DNA of 64,000 nt from Candidatus Anammoxibacter sp. (GCA_021777105.1 JAIQZQ010000025.1:1-64000), one strand, 5' to 3'; shown: positions 37,077 through 46,213, counted from the stretch's first letter. The notes: generated from the sequence alone by a model not told the origin. Program-made: numbers and translations.

Positions 37077-37181
37077 ACACACCCCGTCCGGCAAGCGCCC
37101 ACCCCTCTTTTTAGAGGTGATTAAAACGGATTTTTATAAACTCAAAAGTCCCCTCTAATAAGAGGGGATTTAGGGGTGTGT
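37077..37181 (-). mobile_element. MITE-like element, GTAACT family, degenerate inverted copy
   Basis: Core ACACACCCCGTCCGGC...GGGATTTAGGGGTGTGT is the inverse of the 46066 element. Its outer GTAACT/CGCTGAAT ends are eroded. It lies between tyrS and guaA. Confidence 0.6.
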
Positions 37182-37218
37182 ATAAGCTTTTCAAATAACG
37201 CTAAATATTTCCCCCGCT

Positions 37219-38433
37219 TTAGTCAATTGTAATCTTTGCAAATCGCCGTTTGCCTACTTTCAGTATCATTTCAGACTCTGGCTCAATTTGAGCCGTGGGA
37301 TCGCTAATTTTGTCCCCATCAATGCTTACGCCTCCTTGCGTAACGAGGCGTTTTGCGTCGCCGTTGGTTTTGGCAAAATCGCATTGCCGCATTAGGTCTA
37401 CAATCCATATCTTGCCGTCTTTCAGATCGCTTTTTGAGATGTTGACGGTCGGCATGTCCGACGGCAGATTGCGGTCTTTAAACACGCTGTCAAATTCCTC
37501 AGCAGCCTTGTTTGCTAATTCAATGCTATGGTATCTGGCAACCATGGCTTTTCCAAGCTCCATTTTGACTTGTTTAGGATGCGTGCCGTCTGAAAGGAAC
37601 TTTGCAACCTCCTCCATAGGCGTGTCGGTTGCCAATTCAAAATATTTTTTCATCAGCTCGTCAGGGATAGACATTGCTTTGCCGAAAATGTCCTTTGGCT
37701 CCTCAGTAATGCCGATATAATTTCCAAGGCTTTTGCTCATCTTTTTATTGCCGTCAAGGCCTTCAAGCAGGGGAGTTGTTAATGCCACTTGCGGACTAAG
37801 CCCGTTATCCCTTTGAATATCGCGGCCTACAAGCAAGCTGAACAACTGGTCGGTTCCGCCAAGCTCTATATCGCTCTTAACGACTTTTGAATCGTAACCC
37901 TGCATTAGCGGGTATATAAACTCATGCAAACTTATAGGAATGCCTGAGGAGTAGCGTTTTGAAAAATCGTCGCGTTCAAGCATTCTTGCCACCGTCATCT
38001 GGGCCACAAGGCGTATCACCTCTTCAAATGTCATTTTTTTAAACCAATCACCATTGTAAACTACCTCGGTTTTGTCCAGATCAAGGATTTTGCCTGCCTG
38101 ATCCAGATATGTCTTTGCGTTTTTTAAAACATCTTCATGGCTTAATTGTGGCCTTGTCTTATTTACACCGGATGGGTCGCCAACCACGGCGGTATAATCT
38201 CCAATAATCATTACGGCCTGGTGGCCCAATTCCTGAAACGCCCTTAGTTTGTGTATAGGAACGGCGTTCCCCACATGGATATCAGGCGCCGTGGGATCAA
38301 GGCCTAGTTTTACCCTTAAAGGTTTGTTCTCTTCTTTTGATTTTTTTAGTTTAGCAAGGAGTTCCTCCTCGCTAACAATATCGCAAACTCCGCGTTTGAT
38401 TATTTTAAGTTGTTCTTCTGCGTCTTTAAACAT
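37219..38433 (-). CDS. tyrS: Tyrosyl-tRNA synthetase
   Basis: 404 residues, class I. HIGH-type motif in LDPTAPDIHVGNAVPIHKL and KMSKS in GNKKMSKSLGNYIGI. The C-terminal ~65 residues form an S4 RNA-binding domain (RLVTQGGVSIDGDKI). The sequence is closer to the TyrZ-type (LGLDPTAPD) subgroup than to E. coli TyrS. No T-box is visible upstream; a MITE-like palindrome occupies the promoter region instead. Confidence 0.95.
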   Translation of the reverse strand: MFKDAEEQLKIIKRGVCDIVSEEELLAKLKKSKEENKPLRVKLGLDPTAPDIHVGNAVPIHKLRAFQELGHQAVMIIGDYTAVVGDPSGVNKTRPQLSHEDVLKNAKTYLDQAGKILDLDKTEVVYNGDWFKKMTFEEVIRLVAQMTVARMLERDDFSKRYSSGIPISLHEFIYPLMQGYDSKVVKSDIELGGTDQLFSLLVGRDIQRDNGLSPQVALTTPLLEGLDGNKKMSKSLGNYIGITEEPKDIFGKAMSIPDELMKKYFELATDTPMEEVAKFLSDGTHPKQVKMELGKAMVARYHSIELANKAAEEFDSVFKDRNLPSDMPTVNISKSDLKDGKIWIVDLMRQCDFAKTNGDAKRLVTQGGVSIDGDKISDPTAQIEPESEMILKVGKRRFAKITID

Positions 38434-38889
38434 ATTAGTGAATACAGCCTAAATGAAATTAAAAAAATATAGAATTATTTTAAAAATATAACCCTGGTTA
38501 CCAAGCCCCTCAGACTGGGTCAAATGGGCAATTTTAGCACTTTACAATACTATATATTGTGCTTGTGCGTTTCCCAAGTACAACATATAGCTCGAAATTA
38601 GTCAAAATCGCTGATATGACCCAGTCTGCCCTGCTTGGTAACCGAGAATTCGAGAAGCCCCAGCTTCGCGCGTAAATGAACACTAAGCAGCTTGTCTGCT
38701 CTAGTGAGATTATGCCCGGGGGGGGCTACTGTTTGCTATGTTTGCTATCAAACACGAAGCTGGGGCTTCTTGAATTGTTTCGCGGCCAAACTGGGGTTTG
38801 GGAGCAAGGTTGAATTCAAAAATTGAAAATTTTTACCAAAACTTTAGCTCACTTTAGTCACTCTTCCGGTTTATCCTGGTTCGGTATTA
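38434..38889. other. Repeat cluster upstream of tyrS
   Basis: In order: a 148-bp element with long imperfect inverted ends (38496-38643), the second hairpin of a two-hairpin repeat (38647-38670), an AGTG hairpin repeat (38671-38725, cf. 440-475) next to a G8 tract, then an inverted full two-hairpin repeat with its AAAATTTTC flank (38754-38870). No gene. Confidence 0.65.
38496..38643. mobile_element. 148-bp inverted-repeat element (MITE-like) before tyrS
   Basis: Ends GGTTACCAAGC...CAGACTGGGTCA and the inverse TGACCCAGTCTG...GCTTGGTAACC match over about 23 of 27 positions. The ~95-base middle is AT-rich. It sits 63 bases upstream of the tyrS start, so it must contain or overlap the tyrS promoter. 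Confidence 0.6.
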
Positions 38890-39648
38890 TTAAAATACTT
38901 TTCTGAACATGAGAAGCAAAGCAAATGTCGAGCCGTTATGTATGGCGTGTATTGTCATTGTTGATATTAATGATCCCGTCTTTTGAAACACGTATGCCAG
39001 CAAAATACCCAGCAAAAAAATCTGTAGAAAAACATATATATTCATATGCACAATAGCAAAAAAGCAGCTGCTTAACAATATTGCGCCCCACTTGCCCAGA
39101 TACCTGTTTAATGCCGTCTGTAAAAAACCGCGAAAAAGCAGCTCCTCAATAACCGGGGCTATAACTACGCCAAAAACCACCATAAAAACTAGGGCCTCAA
39201 CTGATTGCTCATGCAACACCCTTTTTGCGATCTCCTGCTGTTGCGGCATGGCCCCGAACTGTTTGCTTACGTAATCTGTAAGAAAACCGGCCAACGCAAA
39301 AAACGGCAAAGCTATAACGTATTTCTTTATGCCTTCCGCCACATTCTTCCGCCAGTTTACCAATGTTAACCCTATGCTGATTAACGGCTGTTTATATTCA
39401 ACGCAAACCATGTATATGATATAGAGAGACGTCAACGAATTCACAAAGACTGATAATATGATTATGACGTTGTTTTCTCCAACGTTTTGCATAAAGTCCT
39501 TGCCTGCCACATAATTGGCTCCGTAAAAAAGCGCGGGTATGCCCAGGGAAACCAGGAAAAAGTACAAAGCCAGCGCTTTTATTACGTCAATAATATCCCA
39601 CGGGCATTTTGTGGTAAATGGCCGGTAAGCCGCTATATTATCATTCAT
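38890..39648 (-). CDS. CPBP-family intramembrane metalloprotease
   Basis: A 252-residue polytopic membrane protein with about seven helices. The Abi/CPBP signature EELLFRGFLQTAL (Glu-Glu-x3-Arg) is at about residues 168-180, the second motif CFFAIVHMNIYVF contains the conserved His, and the third IHAIHNGSTF lies near the C-terminus. Family members cleave within the membrane (as in Rce1 prenyl-protein processing) or act in bacteriocin self-immunity. The local context gives no substrate. Confidence 0.85.
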   Translation of the reverse strand: MNDNIAAYRPFTTKCPWDIIDVIKALALYFFLVSLGIPALFYGANYVAGKDFMQNVGENNVIIILSVFVNSLTSLYIIYMVCVEYKQPLISIGLTLVNWRKNVAEGIKKYVIALPFFALAGFLTDYVSKQFGAMPQQQEIAKRVLHEQSVEALVFMVVFGVVIAPVIEELLFRGFLQTALNRYLGKWGAILLSSCFFAIVHMNIYVFLQIFLLGILLAYVFQKTGSLISTMTIHAIHNGSTFALLLMFRKVF

Positions 39649-39741
39649 TGGTAGAATCTCTTTATCCCCTTTAAGGATAACAATGAGTAAAAGCAGAAAG
39701 ACTAAGGGGGCGCATTATTGCCGAAAGCTATGTTCCGCAAT

Positions 39742-41049
39742 CTAGGCGCCGCCTTGAATTATTTTAAATTTCGGAGCTGAAATGTCGTTTTTCAACCTCT
39801 TCAGTTTTTCCAGCTGTCCTTTGCTGACCAACAGGTCAAAATGCGTATTGTTTCCCTGAAATGTCTTATTTAAAACTGTAAGGTTTTCGTATATATAAGA
39901 GAAAAACTTTCCGTTTGTGTTTTCGCACACAAGTTCGATCTCTTCATTGTCCTTGCCGCAATAATAAAGGAGTTTCTTTTTTAACTCCGCAATGCCTTCG
40001 CCTGTCTTTGACGATACCGCAACGCAATCTTTGTTAATTTTCTTAAAGACAGCTATGGTTGAAAGGTCGTCAATAGCGTCCATCTTGTTCAAAACCATCA
40101 TAGTGGGTTTGGTTAAACACCCCAGCTGTTTAAGCGCGCGGTTTACCGACTCAATCTGCTCATGCGCGGTCGGCGAGCTTATATCCACCACATGCAGCAA
40201 CAGGTCGGCGTGTATAGTCTCTTCCAGGGTCGCGTTAAACGAAGCTATCAAATGGTGCGGCAACTTATTGATAAAGCCGACCGTGTCGCTTAACAGGGCT
40301 TTTTTGCCGTTGCCGAGGTTTAACTCCGACGTTTTTGTGTCAAGCGTGGCGAATAATTTATCCGCAATCAATACCTCCGCCCCTGTAAGAGCGTTCATAA
40401 GCGTTGATTTTCCCGCGTTTGTGTAGCCGACTAAAGATATTTTTGTAAAATTTCTTCTGGATATAATCTCCTGTTCTTTAACCTTCTCAAACTTTACCAG
40501 TCTTTTTTTAAGATCGCGCACCTTTTTAGCCGCGATTCGTCTATCTATTTCAAGCTGCTTTTCACCTGGCCCGCGCGTTCCTATGCCGCCCTCAATTCTT
40601 TCAAGATGGCTCCACAAATGCTTTAACCGCGGCAGCATATACTCCATCTGCGCCAGTTCAACCTGCATTCGGGCCTGCTTGGTTTTTGCGTGTGTCGCAA
40701 AAATATCAAGTATAAGTTCGCTCCTGTCAATTACTTTAGTGTCTGTGAGCTTTTCAAGATTCTTTACCTGCGAAGGGCTAAGGTCGTCGTCGCAGATTAT
40801 AACGCTTGCGCACAAATCTTCGCATAAATCCGCAAGGACGTTGGCTTTGCCTTTTCCTAAATAGTACACGGGATCAACTTTTTGCCTGTTTTGAACGACA
40901 TTTTCAACAACTACAGCTCCCGCCGTCCTTGCAAGCTTGTCAAGCTCAAGCAGAGGGGTTTCCTCATGCTTTTGATCCGGCAGGATTGTCCTGATAAGGA
41001 TTGCGCGTTCAGCTTTTACTGATAATTCAATGCGTTTAGGCTCTATCAT
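39742..41049 (-). CDS. hflX: Ribosome-associated GTPase HflX
   Basis: A 435-residue GTPase that splits stalled ribosomes. N-terminal HflX domain with YYLGKGKANVLADLC, the middle glycine-rich GGIGTRGPGEKQLEIDRR, G1 GYTNAGKSTLMNALT, G3 DTVGFINKLP, G4 LNKMD, and a ~90-residue C-terminal extension. All motifs intact. The start overlaps no neighbour. Confidence 0.93.
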   Translation of the reverse strand: MIEPKRIELSVKAERAILIRTILPDQKHEETPLLELDKLARTAGAVVVENVVQNRQKVDPVYYLGKGKANVLADLCEDLCASVIICDDDLSPSQVKNLEKLTDTKVIDRSELILDIFATHAKTKQARMQVELAQMEYMLPRLKHLWSHLERIEGGIGTRGPGEKQLEIDRRIAAKKVRDLKKRLVKFEKVKEQEIISRRNFTKISLVGYTNAGKSTLMNALTGAEVLIADKLFATLDTKTSELNLGNGKKALLSDTVGFINKLPHHLIASFNATLEETIHADLLLHVVDISSPTAHEQIESVNRALKQLGCLTKPTMMVLNKMDAIDDLSTIAVFKKINKDCVAVSSKTGEGIAELKKKLLYYCGKDNEEIELVCENTNGKFFSYIYENLTVLNKTFQGNNTHFDLLVSKGQLEKLKRLKNDISAPKFKIIQGGA

Positions 41050-41425
41050 ATTAAAAAAAACGGAAATGCCTTAAAATGAAGGTAAATAACGCGACGAAAC
41101 AGGCCGGGTTGTTCTGCTATTGCCGTATAATTGCAGGTTGTGAAGATTATATCATTTGTACTCTAAGCATTCAATGTTTAAAAGGGGCGCCGGATTAGAG
41201 ATCATTGAACTGATTATTAATTAATACGCCGCTTTAAGATTGCTTGTAATAGCTTGCGACAGCGCTAGTTACAACTTTCAGCTTATACTTGTTGCTATCC
41301 TGAAACGTTTCGTTTACTTATTTGTTGACAACCCCGGCTTGCTAAGGTAATATACAACTATTATAGTCATATATATGGCCTGTTAAATCACATTTTGCGC
41401 GCTTTTTGCCTGATAAAAGGATAAT
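41050..41425. other. Divergent hflX / rrf2 intergenic region
   Basis: No gene. Contains the rrf2 promoter. Between the -10 box and the rrf2 start, ACTATTATAGT (about 41358-41368) is a perfect 11-base palindrome and resembles half of an IscR/Rrf2 operator, suggesting autoregulation. Confidence 0.45.
41325..41353 (+). promoter_or_regulatory. Sigma-70 promoter for rrf2-mrp
   Basis: TTGACA (41325-41330), 17 bases, TAATAT (41348-41353). Followed by the ACTATTATAGT palindrome just at the predicted start. Confidence 0.6.
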
Positions 41426-41848
41426 ATGTTTAAACTAAGCAAAAATTTTGAATACGCCTTGATTGCAATAAAGCACATGGCCGCTAAAAAAGCGGATGAA
41501 ATGACCTCTGTCCGTGAAATATCAGAACAATACGGGTTGTCGTTTAACCTGCTTGCCAGAATTCTGCTAATTTTAAAAAACGCGTCTATTGTTGGTTCAA
41601 TTCAGGGGACAAAAGGTGGATATGTTTTGAGCGCGGATTTAAATAATTTGCGCATGTCTGAATTAATAAAGATTGTTTCAGAAGAAAATCTTATGCTGAC
41701 TGATTGTTTATCCAAAGACATAGAGAAGAAAAGGCGGTGCAAAATCAAGAAGTCTGATTGCAATATTTATGCTGATGTAAAGAACTTGCAGTCAAAAGTT
41801 GAGCATTTTCTGGACGGCATTACCATGAAAGAGTTTATGGCGGGTTAG
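41426..41848 (+). CDS. Rrf2-family transcriptional regulator
   Basis: A 140-residue winged-helix regulator. N-terminal FEYALIAIKHMA and VREISEQYGLSFNLLARILL form the HTH, followed by IQGTKGGYVLSADLNNLRMS (wing). Three cysteines near the C-terminus (TDCLSKDIEKKRRCKIKKSD followed by C) have the spacing of Fe-S cluster ligands in IscR/NsrR-type members. It precedes mrp by 88 bases in the same direction, so it probably senses Fe-S or redox status and controls mrp. Confidence 0.85.
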   Translation: MFKLSKNFEYALIAIKHMAAKKADEMTSVREISEQYGLSFNLLARILLILKNASIVGSIQGTKGGYVLSADLNNLRMSELIKIVSEENLMLTDCLSKDIEKKRRCKIKKSDCNIYADVKNLQSKVEHFLDGITMKEFMAG

Positions 41849-41936
41849 TATTTTAACAAATTAACGGCGGGTAGGGGAGGCTTTAGCCTCCCGTAATTAT
41901 GAACAATTATTTTCAACAATCTAACGGAGAACTAGT

Positions 41937-43415
41937 ATGATTTTTAAAAAAGGTATCACGGAGAAAGACGCTCTGCAGGCTTTGTCAAATGTAAAAGACC
42001 CTGATCTGGGCAGGGATATAGTGTCGCTGGGCTTTATAAAAAACATGAAGATTGACAAAGGCGATATCCAGTTTGATCTTGAGTTAACCACGCCGGCATG
42101 CCCGGTAAAGGAGCAATTAAAACAGGAGTGTGAATTACACCTTAAGAAACTGGACGGCGTGGAAAAAGTATCCGTCAACCTCACCTCGCGTGTGCGGCAG
42201 GGGGGGCCGGTTAACAATGAGAATTTAAAGGGCGTTAAGAACTTGTTGGCTGTGGCCAGCGGCAAAGGCGGAGTCGGCAAGTCAACCGTGGCTGTAAACC
42301 TGGCCATGTCTTTGAAAAAGACCGGGGCTACGGTTGGTTTGATGGACGCCGATATTTACGGCCCAAGCATGCCGACTATGTTTGGCGTTTCTGAAAAACC
42401 AAATGTTGACGGCGATAAACAGATGATACATCCGGTTGAGAAATACGGCATAAAGTTAATTTCAATGGGCTTTTTGCTAAACGACGACTCTCCTGTAATC
42501 TGGCGCGGGCCAATGGTATCAGGCATTACTCAACAGTTCCTTAACCAGGTTATTTGGGGTGATTTGGATTATCTGGTCATTGACTTGCCTCCGGGAACAG
42601 GCGACATCCAGCTTACCTTGACTCAACAAGCCCCGCTTACAGGCGCGGTTATTGTTACGACGCCGCAGGAAGCCAGCGTTATTGACGCAAGAAGAGGCCT
42701 GAAAATGTTTGAGCAGGTTAATGTTCCGGTTTTAGGCGTGGTTGAAAATATGAGTTATTTTATCTGCGACGGTTGCGAAAAGAAACACCATATTTTCAAA
42801 AAAGGCGGTGGATTGCGCATTAGCCATGAGCTTGACGTGCCTTTCCTCGGCAATATTCCAATGGAAAGCGCAATTGCCGACGGCGGCGACTCAGGCAAAC
42901 CCATCACAATGTCGGATGAAAGCTCTCCCGCCACCAAAGAATACAGCGCTCTTGCCGGAAAAGTCGCGGCATCGTTGTCTATAATTAAAGAGGGTGGCGC
43001 GCTTAAAGAGATGACGCCGTTTCCGGTTGAAGTTGAAAACGGCGACGGCAGCGGTTTTAACATCGTATGGTCTGACGGCCATCAAGGCGTTTACAACAAT
43101 AAAACTGTCCGCGCGAATTGCCAGTGCGCAAGCTGTATTGATGAATGGAGCGGTGATCCTATTTTAGACGCAGATTCAATTCCGGCTGATATACATTATA
43201 AAAGTTATAACAAAATCGGCCAATACGCCCTTGCATTTAGCTGGAGCGACGGACATGACACCGGCATTTACAGCTTCGGCCACCTTCGCAACCTTTGCGC
43301 ATGCGATTTATGCGCCGGCAATGGGCGAGCCGTCGCTAATAAACCTAAACCCGCCGGCAAGGGCGCTGAAAGCTGCGGCTCTCATGCCTGCTCATGCGGT
43401 GAAGGAGGTTGTTAA
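41937..43415 (+). CDS. mrp: Mrp/NBP35 Fe-S carrier ATPase fused to DUF971
   Basis: 492 residues. An N-terminal DUF59/MIP18 domain (1-85), then the ATPase with deviant Walker A SGKGGVGKSTVAVNLA (near 107) and VIDLPPGTGDIQLTLT; the cluster-binding/linker cysteines appear in FICDGCEKKHHIF. After about 360 a DUF971 domain (FNIVWSDGHQGVY, and a second partial copy LAFSWSDGHDTGIYSFGHLR) carries CQCASC and CACDLC, and the tail ends GSHACSCGEGGC. The protein is expected to assemble and transfer Fe-S clusters. GGAG lies 9 bases before the ATG. A small CGGGTAGGGGAGGC hairpin repeat lies upstream at 41864. Confidence 0.9.
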   Translation: MIFKKGITEKDALQALSNVKDPDLGRDIVSLGFIKNMKIDKGDIQFDLELTTPACPVKEQLKQECELHLKKLDGVEKVSVNLTSRVRQGGPVNNENLKGVKNLLAVASGKGGVGKSTVAVNLAMSLKKTGATVGLMDADIYGPSMPTMFGVSEKPNVDGDKQMIHPVEKYGIKLISMGFLLNDDSPVIWRGPMVSGITQQFLNQVIWGDLDYLVIDLPPGTGDIQLTLTQQAPLTGAVIVTTPQEASVIDARRGLKMFEQVNVPVLGVVENMSYFICDGCEKKHHIFKKGGGLRISHELDVPFLGNIPMESAIADGGDSGKPITMSDESSPATKEYSALAGKVAASLSIIKEGGALKEMTPFPVEVENGDGSGFNIVWSDGHQGVYNNKTVRANCQCASCIDEWSGDPILDADSIPADIHYKSYNKIGQYALAFSWSDGHDTGIYSFGHLRNLCACDLCAGNGRAVANKPKPAGKGAESCGSHACSCGEGGC

Positions 43416-43598
43416 GCCGTTTTTCAGATTTTGGTCTTTGTGATTATAATTGGAAATTTTACTTTTAGTTTTAAAGGGTTTGCATGCCTGCTCAAGCGGT
43501 TGACTATGTTGCGCTATGGCGATGCAAACCCATTTTTTTTAGTTGAAAAGCGTTGAGGTCGGGGTTTTTTACGCCGTAAATCAACGCCATAATAATCC

Positions 43599-43628
43599 TT
43601 GACAAACCGTTGAATCCTCATATATATT
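43599..43628 (+). promoter_or_regulatory. Putative promoter for the L,D-transpeptidase gene
   Basis: TTGACA (43599-43604) followed by overlapping TATATA/TATATT at 43621-43628 (spacing 16 or 18). The leader would be about 70 bases. Confidence 0.5.
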
Positions 43629-43703
43629 AGTTGAAAATTTAACTTTATTAATTTATTTTTGCGCTTGTTTTTACAGAATTTTTGCGCAATTTCGGGTTAA
43701 AAA

Positions 43704-44672
43704 ATGAGACATTTTCAAGTAACTGCCGGCGTGTTTTTCTTATTAGCTATTTTGCTCTCTTTAAACAGCTCGTTTGCTGAAGATAAGGGCTCAACCGGTT
43801 CTCCTAAAAAAGAATCGGATATGACAATTTTTCTCGACAGTATTCTGATTGATACTGAGGAATCTAATGGAAATGATAAAGACCATGAGATTAGAGAGCC
43901 AAAGCCGGCGGCAGACGCAGATTTAGACAAACCCGTTCTTTCAAAGGAAGGGCAAAAAAGTTCCGGCGGCAAAGAGTTTGAAGAGGCAATGGATCATCTC
44001 AGGGAGGGCAACCTTGCCTCTGCAAGGAAAAAGCTCTCCGCGCTGTTTTTCTCCACGCAATCCGAATCAGAAAAATTAATGATAAAAACCGAGCTTGACA
44101 AGATTAATGAAAGGCTTATTTTCTCGCCGCGAGTAGGGCCCGGCTCATTTGTTTACACGGTTAAGGGCGGCGACTCTCTTGGCAGGATCGCAAAGGAGTT
44201 TGGCACAACATATGAGCTGATTATGCGTATTAATGAAAAGTATCGCTCAACAATCAGGGTCGGCGAGCATTTAAAGGTAATAAAAGGCCCGTTTGACGTG
44301 CTTGTAGATAAAAGCGATTTCACTTTGACGCTTTTGCATTACGGCGATTATGTAAAACAATACAGGATAGGCACGGGCAAAAACGACAAAACTCCAGTGG
44401 GCGAATTTGAAATAGCCGAAAAGATGAAAGAGCCTGCCTGGTATTCAGGCGACGGCGTTTATGAGTACGGGCACCCTAAAAACATACTCGGCACAAGATG
44501 GATGGGCTTTAAAGACAAGCCCGGCCTTTACGGGTTTGGCATTCACGGCACCGCCGATCCCGATTCCATAGGCAAATCCGAATCAAACGGTTGCGTCAGG
44601 ATGAGGAATGAGGAAGTTGAAGAGGTTTTCACCTTTGTCACCAATGACACCAAAGTTGTGATTCAGGAGTAG
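43704..44672 (+). CDS. Secreted LysM-L,D-transpeptidase (YkuD)
   Basis: 322 residues. Signal peptide 1-25 (FFLLAILLSLNSSFA). An acidic linker and a helical repeat-like segment (about 90-145) precede a LysM domain (150-195, YTVKGGDSLGRIAKEFG) and the YkuD catalytic domain (about 200-320) with FGIHGTADPDSIGKSESNGC and VRM. The catalytic Cys and upstream His are present. It makes 3-3 cross-links or attaches proteins to peptidoglycan. The stop overlaps the Shine-Dalgarno of the next gene. Confidence 0.92.
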   Translation: MRHFQVTAGVFFLLAILLSLNSSFAEDKGSTGSPKKESDMTIFLDSILIDTEESNGNDKDHEIREPKPAADADLDKPVLSKEGQKSSGGKEFEEAMDHLREGNLASARKKLSALFFSTQSESEKLMIKTELDKINERLIFSPRVGPGSFVYTVKGGDSLGRIAKEFGTTYELIMRINEKYRSTIRVGEHLKVIKGPFDVLVDKSDFTLTLLHYGDYVKQYRIGTGKNDKTPVGEFEIAEKMKEPAWYSGDGVYEYGHPKNILGTRWMGFKDKPGLYGFGIHGTADPDSIGKSESNGCVRMRNEEVEEVFTFVTNDTKVVIQE

Positions 44673-44677
44673 AGGAT

Positions 44678-45307
44678 ATTTATAAAGAAGAAGCGTTAAA
44701 AAAATATCTGGACGACACTGCAGCGGTTAATCCCGTTCCCGGCGGCGGAAGCGCATCCGCCTTGGCAGGCGCCTTGGGCGCCGCATTAGCAGTCATGTCT
44801 TCAAGATGCTCAATCGGCAAAGGAAAGTTTGCCGATTGTGAGCCGCAAGTTAAGGACATTCTTATCAAATGCGACGCAATAGGCCAAAAACTGCTGCAGT
44901 TGATGGAAGACGATATTAACGGCTACAACTCTGTATTGCTTGCGCGCAAATTGCCCAAATCCACAAAAGAGGACGCGGCGCAAAGGTCCAAGTCCATACA
45001 AACGGCGTCAATTACCGCAATGCAGCCGCCATTGGAGACCACGCGATCTTGTTTGGAGATGTTGCGGCTCATCAGGGGCCTTGTGGAATCCGCAAATTCA
45101 AACCTCATATCCGATATCGGCGTGGCCGCGCTTTTAACAAACGCCGCGCTTATTGGCGGCAAGCTTAATGTGGATATCAATATTAAATCTTTATCAGATA
45201 AATGCTCTGTGAAAACGATTAGCGCAGAAGTTAACGCCGCCGCAAAAGAGGCGTCAAAATTAGTTGATGAAATAATGGAAATTGTAAACACAATAATTGC
45301 GGAATAA
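44678..45307 (+). CDS. fchA: Formimidoyltetrahydrofolate cyclodeaminase-like protein, apparent AUU start
   Basis: A 209-residue helical protein of the FTCD_C/FchA family that releases ammonia from formimino-THF to give methenyl-THF. The family signature NPVPGGGSASALAGALGAAL starts 20 residues after the proposed start. The frame contains no ATG, GTG or TTG before that motif: the first conventional start, TTG at 44762, lies inside it. ATT at 44678 has AGGAG exactly 8 bases upstream, within the end of the transpeptidase gene. A rare AUU initiation (as in infC) is therefore the best reading. The rest is intact through the C-terminal helices. Confidence 0.75.
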   Translation: MYKEEALKKYLDDTAAVNPVPGGGSASALAGALGAALAVMSSRCSIGKGKFADCEPQVKDILIKCDAIGQKLLQLMEDDINGYNSVLLARKLPKSTKEDAAQRSKSIQTASITAMQPPLETTRSCLEMLRLIRGLVESANSNLISDIGVAALLTNAALIGGKLNVDINIKSLSDKCSVKTISAEVNAAAKEASKLVDEIMEIVNTIIAE

Positions 45308-45412
45308 TTATTTTGATTTTTACCTGAATTGAGTGGCTTCCGCCTAAATGCGCTTAAACTATTGTATAAATTAGTATTATAAATGTATTAAATCACCTAA
45401 AGTGTGACTGTT

Positions 45413-45474
45413 AGTGGCACAGGCATCCTTGCCTGTGTTTTCAATTGATCACGGGCAAGGATGCCTGTGCCACT
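45413..45474. repeat. GTGGCACAGGCATCC palindrome, best copy
   Basis: AGTGGCACAGGCATCCTTGC and its inverse form an almost perfect 25-bp stem around TTTTCAATTGATC. It ends 23 bases before the next ATG. Confidence 0.8.
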
Positions 45475-45497
45475 TTAAATTAAGAAAGTTTTTAAAT

Positions 45498-46007
45498 ATG
45501 GCTTGGGAAATAAGTAGAAATTCTAAAAAATGCATTGATTGCGAAATTGATTTTAATGAAAACGACGAATTTTTCTCCGGCATCTCAGAAGACGGCGAAG
45601 AGTTTGTTCGAAAAGATTATTGTTGCCCCTGCTGGAATGACGAAACAAAAGACAAAAGTCAGGTCTTCTCATTCTGGAAATCAAAGGTTCCTGAAAAAGA
45701 GAAACCTTCACGGCCTCCAATAGACACCGAGGCTATCTTGAGCCTCTTTTTAAAGCTGGAAGATGAAGATGAGAGCAGGTCAAAAATTAACCTTAGATAT
45801 GTTTTGGCGCTCTACCTTATCCGTAAACGCGCCTTAAAGATGAAGCCGGCGCAAACGTCCGAAGGTAAAAACACGCTTGATCTATATTGCCCATCAGAGG
45901 GGCGCGATATAGAGGTTAATTATCTAGACCTGACCGCGGAAGAGATTGAAGACACAACCAATGAAGTAAAAAGGCTTCTGGACACGCGTGATTTTTCACT
46001 AGGTTAA
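45498..46007 (+). CDS. Uncharacterised zinc-ribbon protein
   Basis: 169 residues from the ATG at 45498; the longer frame to 45414 only reads through a repeat. The N-terminus has CIDCEIDFNENDEFFSG and DYCCPCW, a four-cysteine ribbon. The remainder is acidic and helical (LSLFLKLEDEDESRSKINLR, ALYLIRKRALKM). Similar small zinc-ribbon proteins starting MAWE(I/F)SR occur in Planctomycetota and related groups as far as I recall, without known function. No ribosome binding site is obvious, the upstream palindrome may interfere. Confidence 0.7.
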   Translation: MAWEISRNSKKCIDCEIDFNENDEFFSGISEDGEEFVRKDYCCPCWNDETKDKSQVFSFWKSKVPEKEKPSRPPIDTEAILSLFLKLEDEDESRSKINLRYVLALYLIRKRALKMKPAQTSEGKNTLDLYCPSEGRDIEVNYLDLTAEEIEDTTNEVKRLLDTRDFSLG

Positions 46008-46065
46008 TGTATCTGCGCGATTGCGGGTAGGGGAGGCCTTAGCCTCTCCATTTAAATACAATCAT

Positions 46066-46213
46066 AGTGTATTCAGGCGCCTTATACACACCCCTAAATC
46101 CCCTCTTATTAGAGGGGGCTTTGTGGAAATAAATCCGATTTAATATCCCCTCTAAAAAGAGGGGTGGCCGCCGAATGGCGGACGGGGTGTGTTAATTACG
46201 CAGAATAGATAAA
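46066..46213 (+). mobile_element. MITE-like element, GTAACT family
   Basis: Core ACACACCCCTAAATCCCCTC ... GGCGGACGGGGTGTGT with nested hairpins; outer ends AGTGTATTCAGGCG and CGCAGAATAGATAAAT are diverged. It lies directly before the cyclic-nucleotide-domain gene. Confidence 0.65.

Noticed and set aside
45413..45450. Sigma-54 -24/-12 promoter (TGGCAC ... TTGC)
   Set aside because: The spacing between TGGCAC and TTGC is 8 bases instead of 5, and the sequence is part of a dispersed palindromic repeat.
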